A stretch of DNA of 64,000 bases from CAIRDP01 sp037134895. GTDB lineage: Bacteria; Bacteroidota; Bacteroidia; Bacteroidales; FEN-979. Location of the stretch: positions 1 through 64,000 of the forward strand of contig JBAXLI010000002.1 of NCBI GenBank assembly GCA_037134895.1. Direction: 5' to 3'. A model generated the notes under the pieces. The model did not search any database and was not told the origin of the DNA. It worked only from the letters and a program-made list of their open reading frames with translations. Position numbers and translations under genes: made by a program. Below, piece by piece: positions 8,513-17,833 of the stretch; position 1 is the first letter of the stretch, and each line of letters opens with the position of its first letter.

Positions 8513-9814
8513 ATGAATTTTATAAAGAAATACTGCCTGAAAGGAATCCGTACAGGCTTGTTTTTTTTAGCGCTGTCAGCTGTAATGTCAGCTCGTTCCC
8601 AAACGGCTGCCGGTGTATCCGGACAGATTATGGATTCTGTTTCCGGTGCAGTTCTGCCCTTTGCCCAGCTTGCCCTTGGAAACTCCACCCTTGGTACAGT
8701 CTCCAATGAAGACGGAAGGTTTTATCTGCAGGTTCCTGCGTTTCATGCCAGGGATACTGTTTACATCATTTACCTGGGTTATGAGAGGGCCAGAATTGCT
8801 GTTTCAGGGATGCTCAACAGGGACAACCTCATCCGCCTGAAACCAAAAGAAGTATCATTGAAGGAAGTGGAGGTTTTAGCCCTTACTCCCCAGGAGGTCT
8901 TACGAAGGACATTTAACAGGATCTCCGAAAATTATGGCAGTGATTCTGTTCTGCTGACTGCATTCTACCGTTCTCAAAAGTTTGCGGGGAAGAAGCTGGC
9001 TGAGTATGCTGAGGCTGTGATTGAAGACATGAAGGCAGGCTATTTTACACAGAACTCGATGAAAGAGTTCAGGGAAAATTCGGCAACTTCGAATTCCACC
9101 AGGCTTGTAAAAGGAAGGGTGGTTTCGGATACTGCACTGGTCAATTCATTGGGCGATGTAGGGAAGATGGCTGGCTGCCTGGGCTGTATCTTTATGACCG
9201 ACCCGGCCGAAAACAACTTCCGTACGGTGCTGGATGAGGAGGTTTTCAGGTTCTATTCCCTGAAAATGGAAGAGATTGCGAATCCTGAAGGTGGGAAGAT
9301 CTATCATATTTGGTTCGACCAGTTGAAAAAGAATATCCGGGGTTTTAAGGGAGAACTGTTTATCGACGGATCTTCGTTTGCCCTGATGAAGATGACACAA
9401 AGCCCGAGTTTCAATGCATTCGAACAGTACGAAAAGGACAAATACAAAAAAACATATGGTATCAATAATACAGGGGGCTGGATAGCCGAAATGCCTTTGA
9501 TCAACCGCACGATTGTTTACTCCAGGCGGGAAGGGAAGTGGTGTTTGAGCATTGTTCATGACGAGCAATGGGTAACGTTCACGCAGCCGTCGAACGGACA
9601 AAAGATCAGGATGGGCTATAAGAATGACCTGGTGATCACTGATGTGTGCAGGGATGTATGTGTTTTAAGGTCATTTAAAGGAGATAAAAAGACCGGGGGC
9701 TCACAACGCTGGGACCAGCTTGCCGGACAGGCCGACGAAGGATTCTGGGCAAAGTTCAATTATCTGCCGGTGGAAGAAAGTCTGAGGAGCGCGATACAGG
9801 GAATAGGGAAGTAA
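8513..9814 (+). CDS. Exported protein with CarboxypepD_reg-like N-terminal domain
   Basis: 433 residues with a signal peptide (MNFIKKYCLKGIRTGLFFLA..ARSQ). Residues ~35-120 are the Bacteroidota CarboxypepD_reg-like beta-sandwich (GQIMDSVSGAVLPFAQL, GTVSNEDGRFYL, YLGYER), which is common at the N-terminus of outer-membrane proteins. The rest (~125-433) resembles conserved Bacteroidota hypothetical proteins with a mixed beta structure (LFIDGSSFALMKM, WCLSIVHDEQW). No catalytic motif was recognised. It is likely periplasmic or outer-membrane-associated. It is divergent from the SGNH-PKD gene and convergent with the phosphatase gene across a heptamer repeat block. Confidence 0.7.
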   Translation: MNFIKKYCLKGIRTGLFFLALSAVMSARSQTAAGVSGQIMDSVSGAVLPFAQLALGNSTLGTVSNEDGRFYLQVPAFHARDTVYIIYLGYERARIAVSGMLNRDNLIRLKPKEVSLKEVEVLALTPQEVLRRTFNRISENYGSDSVLLTAFYRSQKFAGKKLAEYAEAVIEDMKAGYFTQNSMKEFRENSATSNSTRLVKGRVVSDTALVNSLGDVGKMAGCLGCIFMTDPAENNFRTVLDEEVFRFYSLKMEEIANPEGGKIYHIWFDQLKKNIRGFKGELFIDGSSFALMKMTQSPSFNAFEQYEKDKYKKTYGINNTGGWIAEMPLINRTIVYSRREGKWCLSIVHDEQWVTFTQPSNGQKIRMGYKNDLVITDVCRDVCVLRSFKGDKKTGGSQRWDQLAGQADEGFWAKFNYLPVEESLRSAIQGIGK

Positions 9815-9961
9815 TTTACAAATTACGAGTTACGAATTACGAGTTACGAACGTAATTACGGAGCCCGAAGGACGATTTACGATTTCATTTAGGATTTAAG
9901 AATTACGAAGTACGTTTGAAGCGTTCTGAACTCGTAATTCGTAACTCGTAACTCGTAACTA
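9815..9961. repeat. Heptamer repeat block A (TTACGAR family) with long inverted repeat
   Basis: The block fills the gap between two convergent genes. It is built of 7-bp units of the TTACGAA/TTACGAG type. A perfect 23-bp inverted repeat joins 9823-9845 and 9929-9951, with further partial pairing in the ~80-bp loop. The loop holds variant units around GAAGGACGATTTACG, also found in block B. The block could fold as a bidirectional 3'-end hairpin, but there is no U-tract like that of a classical terminator. Confidence 0.8.
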
Positions 9962-10678
9962 TTATAGGTCCAGGTTATTCTGAATGACCATCTCCATCGC
10001 TCCCAATTCCAGGGCCACGAGGTTCCCATAGCCGTCTTTTCCCTTGATATAGGGGCCATTATCGAGATCGATGAATTTGTAAATCTTATTTTTTACCGAA
10101 AGCACGATCAGTTCCATATTAACAGGAACGTGGCCATGAATAATCTTGCGCCTTCCGATTCGTTCGGGCTGGATCTGGTAATCGCGCAGCCATAGCATCG
10201 CACGTTTGTCTTCGAAGGGATCTTCATTTTTGAAATTCAGGCCGGCATGAACCAGTACGAATTCATCCAGAAGAACAAAATGTTTAAGGTTCCTCATCCA
10301 TTCGATATATTCTTCGGGAACCTTCCTGATGTTCTCGGCTTTAAAACTTTCAAGTGTTGTTTTACCGCCTATATCCATCCATACTTTATGCTTGCGGTCG
10401 CCAAGCCTGTGCCACCAGCTGTTTTTAGCCTTCTTTTCGGCATCGTACAGCTCGACCATGAAATCCTCGTGGTTTCCTTTGAGGCAGCTGACCGTATAGC
10501 CATCTTTTTCAAGCCCCCTGATAAAATCTATCACACCTTTTGAATCGGGGCCCCGGTCAACATAATCGCCGAGAAAGTACAATTCATCGTTCCTCGTGGG
10601 CCTGATCAGATTTTTGATCAGGGCCGACAGGGTTTTTGAACAACCATGTAAGTCGGGGATCACCCAGCGTTTCGGCAT
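9962..10678 (-). CDS. Metallophosphatase (PrpA/ApaH-like serine/threonine phosphatase)
   Basis: 238 residues of the calcineurin-like PPP family. Metal-binding motifs are all present: PDLHG at the start, GDYVDRG near 40, GNHED near 75 and HAGLNF near 165, plus a late GHVPV histidine. Members dephosphorylate phosphoproteins or cleave dinucleoside tetraphosphates in the cytoplasm; the substrate cannot be told here. ATG 10678 lies 1 bp after the stop codon of gpmA, so the two are almost certainly co-transcribed. Confidence 0.88.
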   Translation of the reverse strand: MPKRWVIPDLHGCSKTLSALIKNLIRPTRNDELYFLGDYVDRGPDSKGVIDFIRGLEKDGYTVSCLKGNHEDFMVELYDAEKKAKNSWWHRLGDRKHKVWMDIGGKTTLESFKAENIRKVPEEYIEWMRNLKHFVLLDEFVLVHAGLNFKNEDPFEDKRAMLWLRDYQIQPERIGRRKIIHGHVPVNMELIVLSVKNKIYKFIDLDNGPYIKGKDGYGNLVALELGAMEMVIQNNLDL

Positions 10679-10679
10679 C

Positions 10680-11426
10680 CTATTTCTTCTTACCCTGGTT
10701 GGCTACTTCTTCCATCAGTTTTTTAATGACCTCAGGATCGCCCAGGAAGTAATCCTTCTGCAGGTTCATATTATCGTCGAACTCGAATACATAAGGAATT
10801 CCTGTAGGGAGATTCAGACCGATGATATCCTCATCAGAAATACCCTTGAGGTATTTTACGATCCCGCGCAGGCTGTTACCGTGGGCTGCAACAAGCACCT
10901 CCTTATGAACAATCAGGTTTGGCTCCATTTCATCCTTCCAGTAAGGCACTATCCTGTCGACCGTTTGCTTCAGGGCTTCAGTTGCCGGGATGTCTTTTAG
11001 GTCGAGATCTGCGTACCTGGGATCGTGTTTCGGATGGCGGGGGTCATCTTCTGGCAGGGGAGGAGGCGCCACATCATAACTCCTTCTCCATACCAGGACC
11101 TGCTTATCACCGTATTTTTCGACCATCTCTGCCTTGTTCAGGCCCTGTAAGATGCCGTAATGCTTCTCGTTCAGTCTCCAGGTCTTGTAAACCGGGATCC
11201 AGAAGAGGTCCATCTGTTCCTGTATCAGCCATAGCGTTCGGATGGCCCGTGTAAGATATGAAGTATAAGCTATCTTGAAATTAAATCCTTCTTTCTTCAG
11301 GGTTTGCCCGGCTTCGGTTGCTTCCCTGATACCGCGTTCGGAAAGTTCAACATCGGTCCATCCCGTAAAACGGTTCTCCTTGTTCCATGTGCTTTCGCCA
11401 TGACGGATTAAAACGAGCTTGTTCAT
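10680..11426 (-). CDS. gpmA: 2,3-bisphosphoglycerate-dependent phosphoglycerate mutase
   Basis: 248 residues, the normal length for GpmA. The phospho-His motif LIRHGEST is at residues 5-12. RFTGWTDVELSERG, NEKHYGILQG and AAHGNSLRGIVKYL are all conserved, and the end resembles the regulatory tail. It interconverts 3- and 2-phosphoglycerate in glycolysis and gluconeogenesis. ATG 11426 is the start because the catalytic motif follows directly; the 31 codons upstream in frame run into the promoter region. The stop codon is TAG, followed 1 bp later by the phosphatase gene. Confidence 0.95.
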   Translation of the reverse strand: MNKLVLIRHGESTWNKENRFTGWTDVELSERGIREATEAGQTLKKEGFNFKIAYTSYLTRAIRTLWLIQEQMDLFWIPVYKTWRLNEKHYGILQGLNKAEMVEKYGDKQVLVWRRSYDVAPPPLPEDDPRHPKHDPRYADLDLKDIPATEALKQTVDRIVPYWKDEMEPNLIVHKEVLVAAHGNSLRGIVKYLKGISDEDIIGLNLPTGIPYVFEFDDNMNLQKDYFLGDPEVIKKLMEEVANQGKKK

Positions 11427-11453
11427 AGTGTGGTTTAGATTGTTGTTGCCTTG

Positions 11454-11461
11454 CAAAAGTA
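11454..11461 (-). promoter_or_regulatory. gpmA -7 box TACTTTTG
   Basis: TAnnTTTG match on the minus strand, 27 bp upstream of the gpmA start. It lies 21 bp from an opposite-strand box for the DUF2723 gene, so the two divergent promoters overlap in their upstream parts. Confidence 0.5.
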
Positions 11462-11482
11462 TAAAATAATCGGCATTTTCCC

Positions 11483-11490
11483 TACCTTTG
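11483..11490 (+). promoter_or_regulatory. DUF2723 gene -7 box TACCTTTG
   Basis: Perfect TAnnTTTG match 20 bp upstream of ATG 11511. This supports 11511 rather than the in-frame ATG at 11451, which lies upstream of the box. The -33 region is not a clear match. Confidence 0.5.
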
Positions 11491-11510
11491 CGAATTCCAA
11501 CAAAATCATT

Positions 11511-14500
11511 ATGCAGCAATACAAGCGCCTCAACAACATCCTCGGCTGGATGGTATTTATAATTGCCTCTGCCGTCTATATTATGACTTCCGAACCTACC
11601 ATGAGCTACTGGGATTGCGGGGAATACATTTCAACCAGTTTTAAACTGGAAGTTGGTCATGCCCCGGGGGCTCCTCTCTTCCAGATGATCGGGCGTTTTT
11701 TCTCGCTGTTTGCTTTTGGAAACCTCACCCTCGTTGCACGCATGGTCAACACCATGAGCGCTTTGTCAAGCGGCTTTACAATCCTGTTTTTATTCTGGAG
11801 TATTACCATGCTGGCAAAGAAAATCCTTCTTAAAAACGAAGAGATGAGCAGGGAAAAGATGCACTTTATCCTTGCCGCCGGGCTCATTGGCTCCCTGGCC
11901 TATACCTTCACCGATTCGTTCTGGTTCTCGGCTGTTGAAGGAGAAGTGTATGCTATGTCATCGTTTTTTACTGCTGTAGTATTCTGGGCCATGCTAAAAT
12001 GGGAGGAGCATGCCGACGAGTCCCATAATTACCGCTGGCTTATATTGATCGCATACCTCATGGGGCTTTCGATAGGGGTTCATATGCTTAACCTTCTCAC
12101 CATCCCTGCAATGACCATGATCTGGTATTTCAAGAATTATAAAACACCGAACTGGAAAGGCGTTCTGATCGCACTGGTGGTTTCGGTGCTGATCCTTGGG
12201 GTGGTGATGTCGGTCATTATACCTTATGTACTGAAGTTCGCAGCCTGGTTCGAACTCTTTACAGTCAACACACTCAGGCTCCCCTTCAATATCGGGACCA
12301 TTATCTTTTTTTTAATTCTGATTGCTGCAATAGTGATCGGATTGCGTTATTCGGCTAATAAGATGCAGCCTGCATGGAATGCGGTCCTGCTGGCCTTCGC
12401 CTTTATCCTTATCGGCTATTCCTCATTTTTCATGCTTGTCATCCGAAGCAATGCCGATACTCCCATCGACGAGAACAACCCCGAGAATGCCATGTACCTG
12501 CTTGCTTACCTTCAGCGCGAGCAATACGGGGACTGGCCTATCCTCAGCGGTCCCTATTATAATGCGCCTGTCACAGGCCACTCAAATGGCAGCCCTGTAT
12601 ATACCAAGGACAAATCGACAGGTCGATATGAGATTACCGATAAAAGGGAAGGGGTGGACCCTGTATATGATTCAAGGTTTACGACCCTCTTCCCAAGGAT
12701 GTGGTCAAACCGTGAACCCCGCCATACCAGGGAGTATATAAAATGGGGAAACATCCAGGGCAGGCCTGTCGATGTACAGATGGGTGATAAAACCGAAACC
12801 CGTATGAGGCCTACGTTTGGTGAGAATCTCACCTTCATGTGGAATTACCAGATAATCCACATGTATTACAGGTATTTCATGTGGAATTTTGCGGGTAAAC
12901 AGAATGACATTCAGGGTATGGGAAGCAAAATTGAGGGGAACTGGAAAACTGGCATTAAATTCATTGACCAGTGGAGGCTGGGTAAACAGGATATACCGGA
13001 AAGCCGTAAAAGTAAAGGGGATAACAGCTTTTATCTGCTTCCTCTGATTTTTGGACTTCTTGGAATGTACTTCAGTTTCAAAAAGGATTACCAGTCATTT
13101 ATCGTTATAGGATTACTGTTTCTTCTCACAGGGCTTGCCATTGTTATATACCTGAATCAATATTCTCCCCAGCCAAGGGAAAGGGATTATGCATTTGCAG
13201 GGTCTTTCTATGCATATGCAATATGGATAGGGCTTGGAGTGATTTTCCTGGCCCAGTTGCTCGGAAGGTGGATGAAAGCCAATCTCTCAATGATCCTTTC
13301 TTTTGCACTGGGACTGATTACTGTTGGGGTGATGGCACAGCAGGGTTGGGATGACCATGACCGTTCGGGAAGGTATACGGCATTGGCAATGGCCGAGAAT
13401 TACCTGAACTCCTGCGCCCCCAATGCAATACTCTTTACAAACGGAGACAACGACACCTTCCCCTTATGGTACGCCCAGGAGGTTGAAGGTATACGAACCG
13501 ACGTGAGAGTCGTGAATCTCAGCCTTCTTAACATGGACTGGTATATAGACCAGATGAAGCGAAAGGCCTATGACTCTGATCCTGTGCCATTCTCGATGAG
13601 CCGGGAAAAATACAGGCAGGGGAACCATGATGTGACTTACCTTGTTGAAGACCCTTCGTTTAAAAATCAGTACTTAGACATCCGCCAGCTATTCCAGATT
13701 ATAAATACCGATGACAGCAAGCTTAAAATGAGTCCCAGCGGAGGCCCGGGCACTTTTGATTTCTTCCCTGGCCGAAAGTTCATCCTTCCTTCCGATTCGG
13801 CATACCTGGTGAGCAGTGGCGCAGTTCCTGCGAAATATGCCGGCAGTATACAAAATCTTACTTTCGAGGTCAAACGCGAGGCTGTTGAAAAAGCAAACCT
13901 TATGATCCTTGACCTTCTGGCAACAAACAACTGGAAAAGGCCGGTCTATTTTGTTGTTACGACCGGGCAGGATACCTACCTGGGGCTCGATAAGTATTTT
14001 CACCAGGAGGGCATGGCTTTCCGCCTGCTGCCAGTGCCGGCCACGCTTACAGAGCAGGAACTCGGCGACGTGAACACTTCGGTGATGTATGATAACCTCA
14101 TGAATAAGTTCAAGTTTGGCGGACTGAATAATCCGAAAATATACCTCGACGAGAATAATATTCGCATGGTAATGAACCTCCGTTCGGTATTTGCGCGCCT
14201 TGCCGGTGCCCTGATTGCTGAAGGTAAAAAGGATTCGGCCCGTAAGGTGATCGAACGCTGCCTTACCGAGATGCCCGACAACGCTGTTCCTTATGATTAC
14301 TTCATAGTTGCTCTGGCCGACGGTTTATATAAACTTGGAGATGTGAAAAAGGCAAACCAGCTGGCCGAAAGGCTGATCAAAACCTCATCGGAGAAACTGG
14401 CGTATTATTTCTCCTTCCCCGACAAGGATTTGAAGGACATGGAAATTCCCATGCAGGAGAGTTTGTTCACTCTGCAGAAGATAGGGGTTTGCGCCAATGA

Positions 14501-14591
14501 AGCTAAACAGGAGGATCTTGCAAAGCTGGCCGACAAGAACCTGAGTTCATATTATGAATTATACGTAAACAAGGTTTACAGGCCCGAATAA
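11511..14591 (+). CDS. DUF2723 multi-pass membrane protein (GT117-type, protein O-mannosyltransferase-like)
   Basis: 1026 residues from ATG 11511. The N-terminal ~670 residues hold about a dozen hydrophobic helices with conserved YWDCGEYI, GHAPGAPLFQMIGR and EGEVYAMS, the DUF2723 signature of Bacteroidota and relatives. These resemble GT-C glycosyltransferases using a polyprenyl-phosphate sugar donor; the Asp in WDCGEY matches the usual acidic residue of the first periplasmic loop. NGDNDTFPLWYAQEV near 640 is also typical. The C-terminal ~200 residues are soluble and helical, perhaps TPR-like. It may glycosylate exported proteins or envelope polymers. The polysaccharide deacetylase gene follows after 3 bp. 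Confidence 0.85.
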   Translation: MQQYKRLNNILGWMVFIIASAVYIMTSEPTMSYWDCGEYISTSFKLEVGHAPGAPLFQMIGRFFSLFAFGNLTLVARMVNTMSALSSGFTILFLFWSITMLAKKILLKNEEMSREKMHFILAAGLIGSLAYTFTDSFWFSAVEGEVYAMSSFFTAVVFWAMLKWEEHADESHNYRWLILIAYLMGLSIGVHMLNLLTIPAMTMIWYFKNYKTPNWKGVLIALVVSVLILGVVMSVIIPYVLKFAAWFELFTVNTLRLPFNIGTIIFFLILIAAIVIGLRYSANKMQPAWNAVLLAFAFILIGYSSFFMLVIRSNADTPIDENNPENAMYLLAYLQREQYGDWPILSGPYYNAPVTGHSNGSPVYTKDKSTGRYEITDKREGVDPVYDSRFTTLFPRMWSNREPRHTREYIKWGNIQGRPVDVQMGDKTETRMRPTFGENLTFMWNYQIIHMYYRYFMWNFAGKQNDIQGMGSKIEGNWKTGIKFIDQWRLGKQDIPESRKSKGDNSFYLLPLIFGLLGMYFSFKKDYQSFIVIGLLFLLTGLAIVIYLNQYSPQPRERDYAFAGSFYAYAIWIGLGVIFLAQLLGRWMKANLSMILSFALGLITVGVMAQQGWDDHDRSGRYTALAMAENYLNSCAPNAILFTNGDNDTFPLWYAQEVEGIRTDVRVVNLSLLNMDWYIDQMKRKAYDSDPVPFSMSREKYRQGNHDVTYLVEDPSFKNQYLDIRQLFQIINTDDSKLKMSPSGGPGTFDFFPGRKFILPSDSAYLVSSGAVPAKYAGSIQNLTFEVKREAVEKANLMILDLLATNNWKRPVYFVVTTGQDTYLGLDKYFHQEGMAFRLLPVPATLTEQELGDVNTSVMYDNLMNKFKFGGLNNPKIYLDENNIRMVMNLRSVFARLAGALIAEGKKDSARKVIERCLTEMPDNAVPYDYFIVALADGLYKLGDVKKANQLAERLIKTSSEKLAYYFSFPDKDLKDMEIPMQESLFTLQKIGVCANEAKQEDLAKLADKNLSSYYELYVNKVYRPE

Positions 14592-14594
14592 ACA

Positions 14595-15218
14595 ATGTAT
14601 GCAGTTCGTCCGCCCTGGTTCTACCGGGCGCTGAGTCCCGATTACCTTCTATGCCAGGTTCCAGTGAACCGAAAGGTCGCTTATCTTACCTTCGACGACG
14701 GTCCTGTACCGGAAGTCACACCGGATGTACTTTTGGTTCTTAAGCAGAAAAACGTTCAGGCTACCTTCTTTTGTGTTGGCGATAATGTCAGAAAACACAG
14801 GGATGTTTTTGATATGTTGACTGCGGATGGACATGCCGTCGGGAACCATACTTTCAATCATCTGAATGGCTGGAAAACCTCACCCGGGGCTTATTATAAT
14901 AACGTGATGCACTGCAGGGAGTATTTTGAAAGCAAACTATTCAGGCCCCCTCACGGAAGGTTAACTCCCGGGCAGTATTTCATACTCAGGAATGATTTCA
15001 GGTTCATCCTCTGGTCGGCCCTAACTATGGATTTCCATCATGCAGTGAGTCCTGAACAATGCCTGCTTAACGCCACAGCCAACCTCCGTCCCGGAGCCAT
15101 CATCGTGTTTCACGACTCAGTCAAAGCCAGGGAGAAGATGCTGTTTGCACTCCCGCGGTTTATTGATCATGCGCTTGAACAGGGATATACTTTCGGGACA
15201 TTGAATACAATTCTCTGA
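14595..15218 (+). CDS. Polysaccharide deacetylase (NodB/CE4 family)
   Basis: 207 residues with the CE4 motifs in order: TFDDGP (residues ~32-37, catalytic base and metal Asp), NHTFNH (metal HxxxH, ~83-88), RPPHGR (~116-121), and a late IIVFHDS (~170). These enzymes remove N- or O-acetyl groups from peptidoglycan, chitin-like or surface polysaccharides. No signal peptide is visible, so a cytoplasmic face or atypical export is possible. It is the second gene of a two-gene unit with the DUF2723 protein and is followed by heptamer block B. Confidence 0.88.
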   Translation: MYAVRPPWFYRALSPDYLLCQVPVNRKVAYLTFDDGPVPEVTPDVLLVLKQKNVQATFFCVGDNVRKHRDVFDMLTADGHAVGNHTFNHLNGWKTSPGAYYNNVMHCREYFESKLFRPPHGRLTPGQYFILRNDFRFILWSALTMDFHHAVSPEQCLLNATANLRPGAIIVFHDSVKAREKMLFALPRFIDHALEQGYTFGTLNTIL

Positions 15219-15401
15219 GAGATTTACGAAGGACGATTTACGATTTACGATTGCATTTACGAATTACGAGGCCCGATTTACGATTTTCTTTACGCTTTTC
15301 TTCACGCTCTTCATTACGCTTTTCTTCACGCTTTTCTTCACGCTTTTTAATTTACGAATAGCCATTGTATTAAATTCGTAATTCGTAACTCGTAAATCCT
15401 T
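15219..15401. repeat. Heptamer repeat block B with inverted repeat and a 12-bp tandem repeat
   Basis: Lies between convergent genes. The left part is GATTTAC/TTACGAA-type heptamers. A 13-bp inverted repeat links 15257-15269 and 15376-15388. The middle (15292-15339) is four tandem copies of a 12-bp unit, ACGCTTTTCTTC, the third and fourth identical to the first, plus a partial fifth. It shares the GAAGGACGATTTACGATTT stretch with block A. Confidence 0.8.
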
Positions 15402-16100
15402 TTACATCTGTCCCATATCAGCAAAACTAAAGTAGCTGTCATCGCCAACGATGATATGGTCCAGTACATCGATGTCGAGAAGCAGACCTGCATCGCGGAT
15501 TTTCCTCGTTAGCTTCCTGTCGGCCTCGCTGGGTTCGAGATTCCCCGAAGGATGGTTGTGCCCGATGATGATCGATGAAGCGCGAAACTCCAGTACGATG
15601 TTGAAAATCTTTTTCGGGTCGACTACCGTGCCTGAGATCCCGCCTTCGCTGATCTGGATCTTCCGCAGAAGGCGGTTTCCCCTGTTCAGAAGCAGCATCC
15701 AGAACTGCTCATACAGATGCTCCCCCATCAGGCTCCTGAAAATTTCATAAGCCTGCCTGCTTTGTGTGATCTTTTCGAGGCTTACAGCAACAGCCTCGTT
15801 TCTCCGGCGGCCAAGTTCCATTGCTGCAATGATTGCCAGGGCTTTGGCTTTTCCTATTCCCTTTTCTTTTAAAAGGTCGCTCAGGCACATTCGCGAAAGT
15901 TCGATGAGGTTATTCCCGGCTTTCTGCAAAAGGTTCTTCGAAAGATCCAGAGCCGATTCCTGCCTTGTGCCGGTATTGATGAGGATGGCCAGTAACTCGG
16001 TATCGCTCAGGGCATGCCTGCCTTTCATCTCCAGTTTTTCCCTGGGCCTGTCATCCTCGGCCCACTGATTGATCGGAATGTGATTGATGTAATTGTCCAT
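15402..16100 (-). CDS. radC: RadC-family JAB-domain protein
   Basis: 232 residues from ATG 16100 (MDNYINHIPI). The N-terminal helical UPF0758 domain has a helix-hairpin-helix-like KEKGIGKAKALAI. The C-terminal JAB/MPN+ domain has the metalloprotease-like signature HNHPSGNLEPSEAD with the upstream Glu in the ISEGG segment. The name comes from an old radiation-sensitivity locus later shown to map elsewhere; the biochemical role is unknown. The in-frame ATG 33 bp upstream (MGTWRIKRKKK) adds a basic tail not typical of the family. Confidence 0.92.
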   Translation of the reverse strand: MDNYINHIPINQWAEDDRPREKLEMKGRHALSDTELLAILINTGTRQESALDLSKNLLQKAGNNLIELSRMCLSDLLKEKGIGKAKALAIIAAMELGRRRNEAVAVSLEKITQSRQAYEIFRSLMGEHLYEQFWMLLLNRGNRLLRKIQISEGGISGTVVDPKKIFNIVLEFRASSIIIGHNHPSGNLEPSEADRKLTRKIRDAGLLLDIDVLDHIIVGDDSYFSFADMGQM

Positions 16101-16162
16101 TTTCTTTTTCCTCTTAATCCGCCATGTTCCCAAAAGTGATATACTTCAGGGGATCTTTTTTA

Positions 16163-16193
16163 TTGAAAAATCAGGGAAAGAATGTTACCTTTA
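16163..16193 (+). promoter_or_regulatory. Promoter of oleate hydratase gene
   Basis: TTG at 16163-16165 and TACCTTTA at 16186-16193 are separated by 20 bp, matching the Bacteroidota -33/-7 arrangement with one mismatch in the -7 box. The ATG is 35 bp further on. Confidence 0.55.
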
Positions 16194-16228
16194 TATCGGA
16201 CAACATATTATAAACGACAGGAGATATC

Positions 16229-17821
16229 ATGAAATCAGGCAAAAACAAGAATCCGAAAGATTCAAAAGTCTATCTTATCGGAAGCGGCATAGCATCATTG
16301 GCCAGCGCTGTATATCTTATTAAAGATGCAGGAGTTCCCGGCGAAAATATCCATATTCTCGAAAAAGATCAGATTCCGGGCGGTGCGCTTGATGGTGCAG
16401 GCGATGCCGAAAAAGGCTTTGTTGTGAGAGGAGGAAGAATGCATGAAATGCATTATACCTGTTATTGGGATTTGCTTTCTTTTATCCCTTCATATGAAGA
16501 CCAGAATGTTTCTGTGAGAGATGAATCTTTCGATTTTAATGAAAGGTTTGTTTCCAACGCCCAGGCCAGGCTCCTGAAAAACGGTAAGAAGCTGGATGTT
16601 TCTTCATACGGACTCAATCTTCATCAGCAGACAGAATTGCTTAAACTTACTTTTACTTCTGAAAAATCTCTCGGGAACAAAAGAATCGAAGACTGGTTTG
16701 ACCAGGATTTTTTTACTACTAATTTCTGGTATATCTGGACTTCAATGTTCGCATTTCAGAAATGGAGCAGCCTTGCCGAGATGAGAAGGTATATGAAACG
16801 CTTTATTCACCTTGTTGAAGGACTTAACCGTTTAGGCGGAGTCATGCGCACAAAGTACAATCAATACCATTCGGTGGTACTACCCATGAAAAAGTACCTG
16901 GTTGAGAAAGGAGTTCATTTTGATATGGGAATGGAAGTGGCGGATGTTGACTTTAACTTGTCGGCCGACAGGAAAACCGCCACTGTAATCCATCTCAGAG
17001 ATAAAAATGAAATTGTCCTGCGCGAAAATGATTACGTCTTCATTACCAATGGTTCCCTTACCGAAAGCACTGATAACGGCACATGGGACAGTCCGGCAAG
17101 GTTAAAAGGCATGGCTGAGTCAGGTTCCTGGCAATTGTGGAAAAAACTTGCAGCGAAAGATTCTGCATTTGGGAATCCGGGACCTTTCTGCGATAACATC
17201 GACCTCCAGAAATGGTATTCGTTCACAGCAACATTCAAAGACAGCACGTTTCATGATCATATGGAAAATTTTTCGGGCAATGTCGACGGAACCGGGGGAT
17301 TGGTAACCCTTACTGATTCAAACTGGCTGATGTCGTTCGTAATTGCCCGCCAGCCGCATTTTCCAAATCAGGCAAAGGATGTGAAAATATTCTGGGGCTA
17401 TGGACTCTATCCCGACAGGAAAGGGAATTTTGTGAATAAGACCATGGCTGAATGCAGCGGGAAAGAGATGCTCCAGGAATTATGGTATCACCTGAAAATC
17501 CAGGATCTCATGAACCCGGTTATGGACGCAGGCAAGGTAAATTGTATCCCTGTTGCGATGCCTTATGTAGACAGCCTGTTCATGCCAAGAGAGGTTGGTG
17601 ACCGGCCGGAAGTTTTGCCAAAAGGGGCTGCGAATTTTGCGTTTCTGGGCCAGTTTGCCGAAGCTCCGAAAGATTGCGTGTTCACGGTGGAATATTCGGT
17701 ACGCACTGCTCAGATGGCGGTTTATGGCTTATTTGAAACAGGGAAAGATGTCATGCCGGTTTACGATTCCATTCACCGGCCTGACGTTCTGATCAAAGCA
17801 GCACAGGCGATCAGCCGATAA
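16229..17821 (+). CDS. ohyA: Oleate hydratase / myosin-cross-reactive antigen family (FAD)
   Basis: 530 residues. The FAD-binding Rossmann motif is IGSGIASLASAVYL at ~12-25, followed by EKDQIPGGALDG and GGRMHEMHYTCYWDL, all typical of the 67-kDa MCRA family. NHTT-like and FLGQFAEAPKDCVFTVEYSVRTAQMAVYGL near the C-terminus are also conserved. It adds water to the cis-9 double bond of unsaturated fatty acids, giving 10-hydroxy acids; it is often seen as detoxification of free fatty acids. birA follows after 12 bp, so they may share a transcript. Confidence 0.92.
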   Translation: MKSGKNKNPKDSKVYLIGSGIASLASAVYLIKDAGVPGENIHILEKDQIPGGALDGAGDAEKGFVVRGGRMHEMHYTCYWDLLSFIPSYEDQNVSVRDESFDFNERFVSNAQARLLKNGKKLDVSSYGLNLHQQTELLKLTFTSEKSLGNKRIEDWFDQDFFTTNFWYIWTSMFAFQKWSSLAEMRRYMKRFIHLVEGLNRLGGVMRTKYNQYHSVVLPMKKYLVEKGVHFDMGMEVADVDFNLSADRKTATVIHLRDKNEIVLRENDYVFITNGSLTESTDNGTWDSPARLKGMAESGSWQLWKKLAAKDSAFGNPGPFCDNIDLQKWYSFTATFKDSTFHDHMENFSGNVDGTGGLVTLTDSNWLMSFVIARQPHFPNQAKDVKIFWGYGLYPDRKGNFVNKTMAECSGKEMLQELWYHLKIQDLMNPVMDAGKVNCIPVAMPYVDSLFMPREVGDRPEVLPKGAANFAFLGQFAEAPKDCVFTVEYSVRTAQMAVYGLFETGKDVMPVYDSIHRPDVLIKAAQAISR

Positions 17822-17833
17822 TTTTTTTGCATT

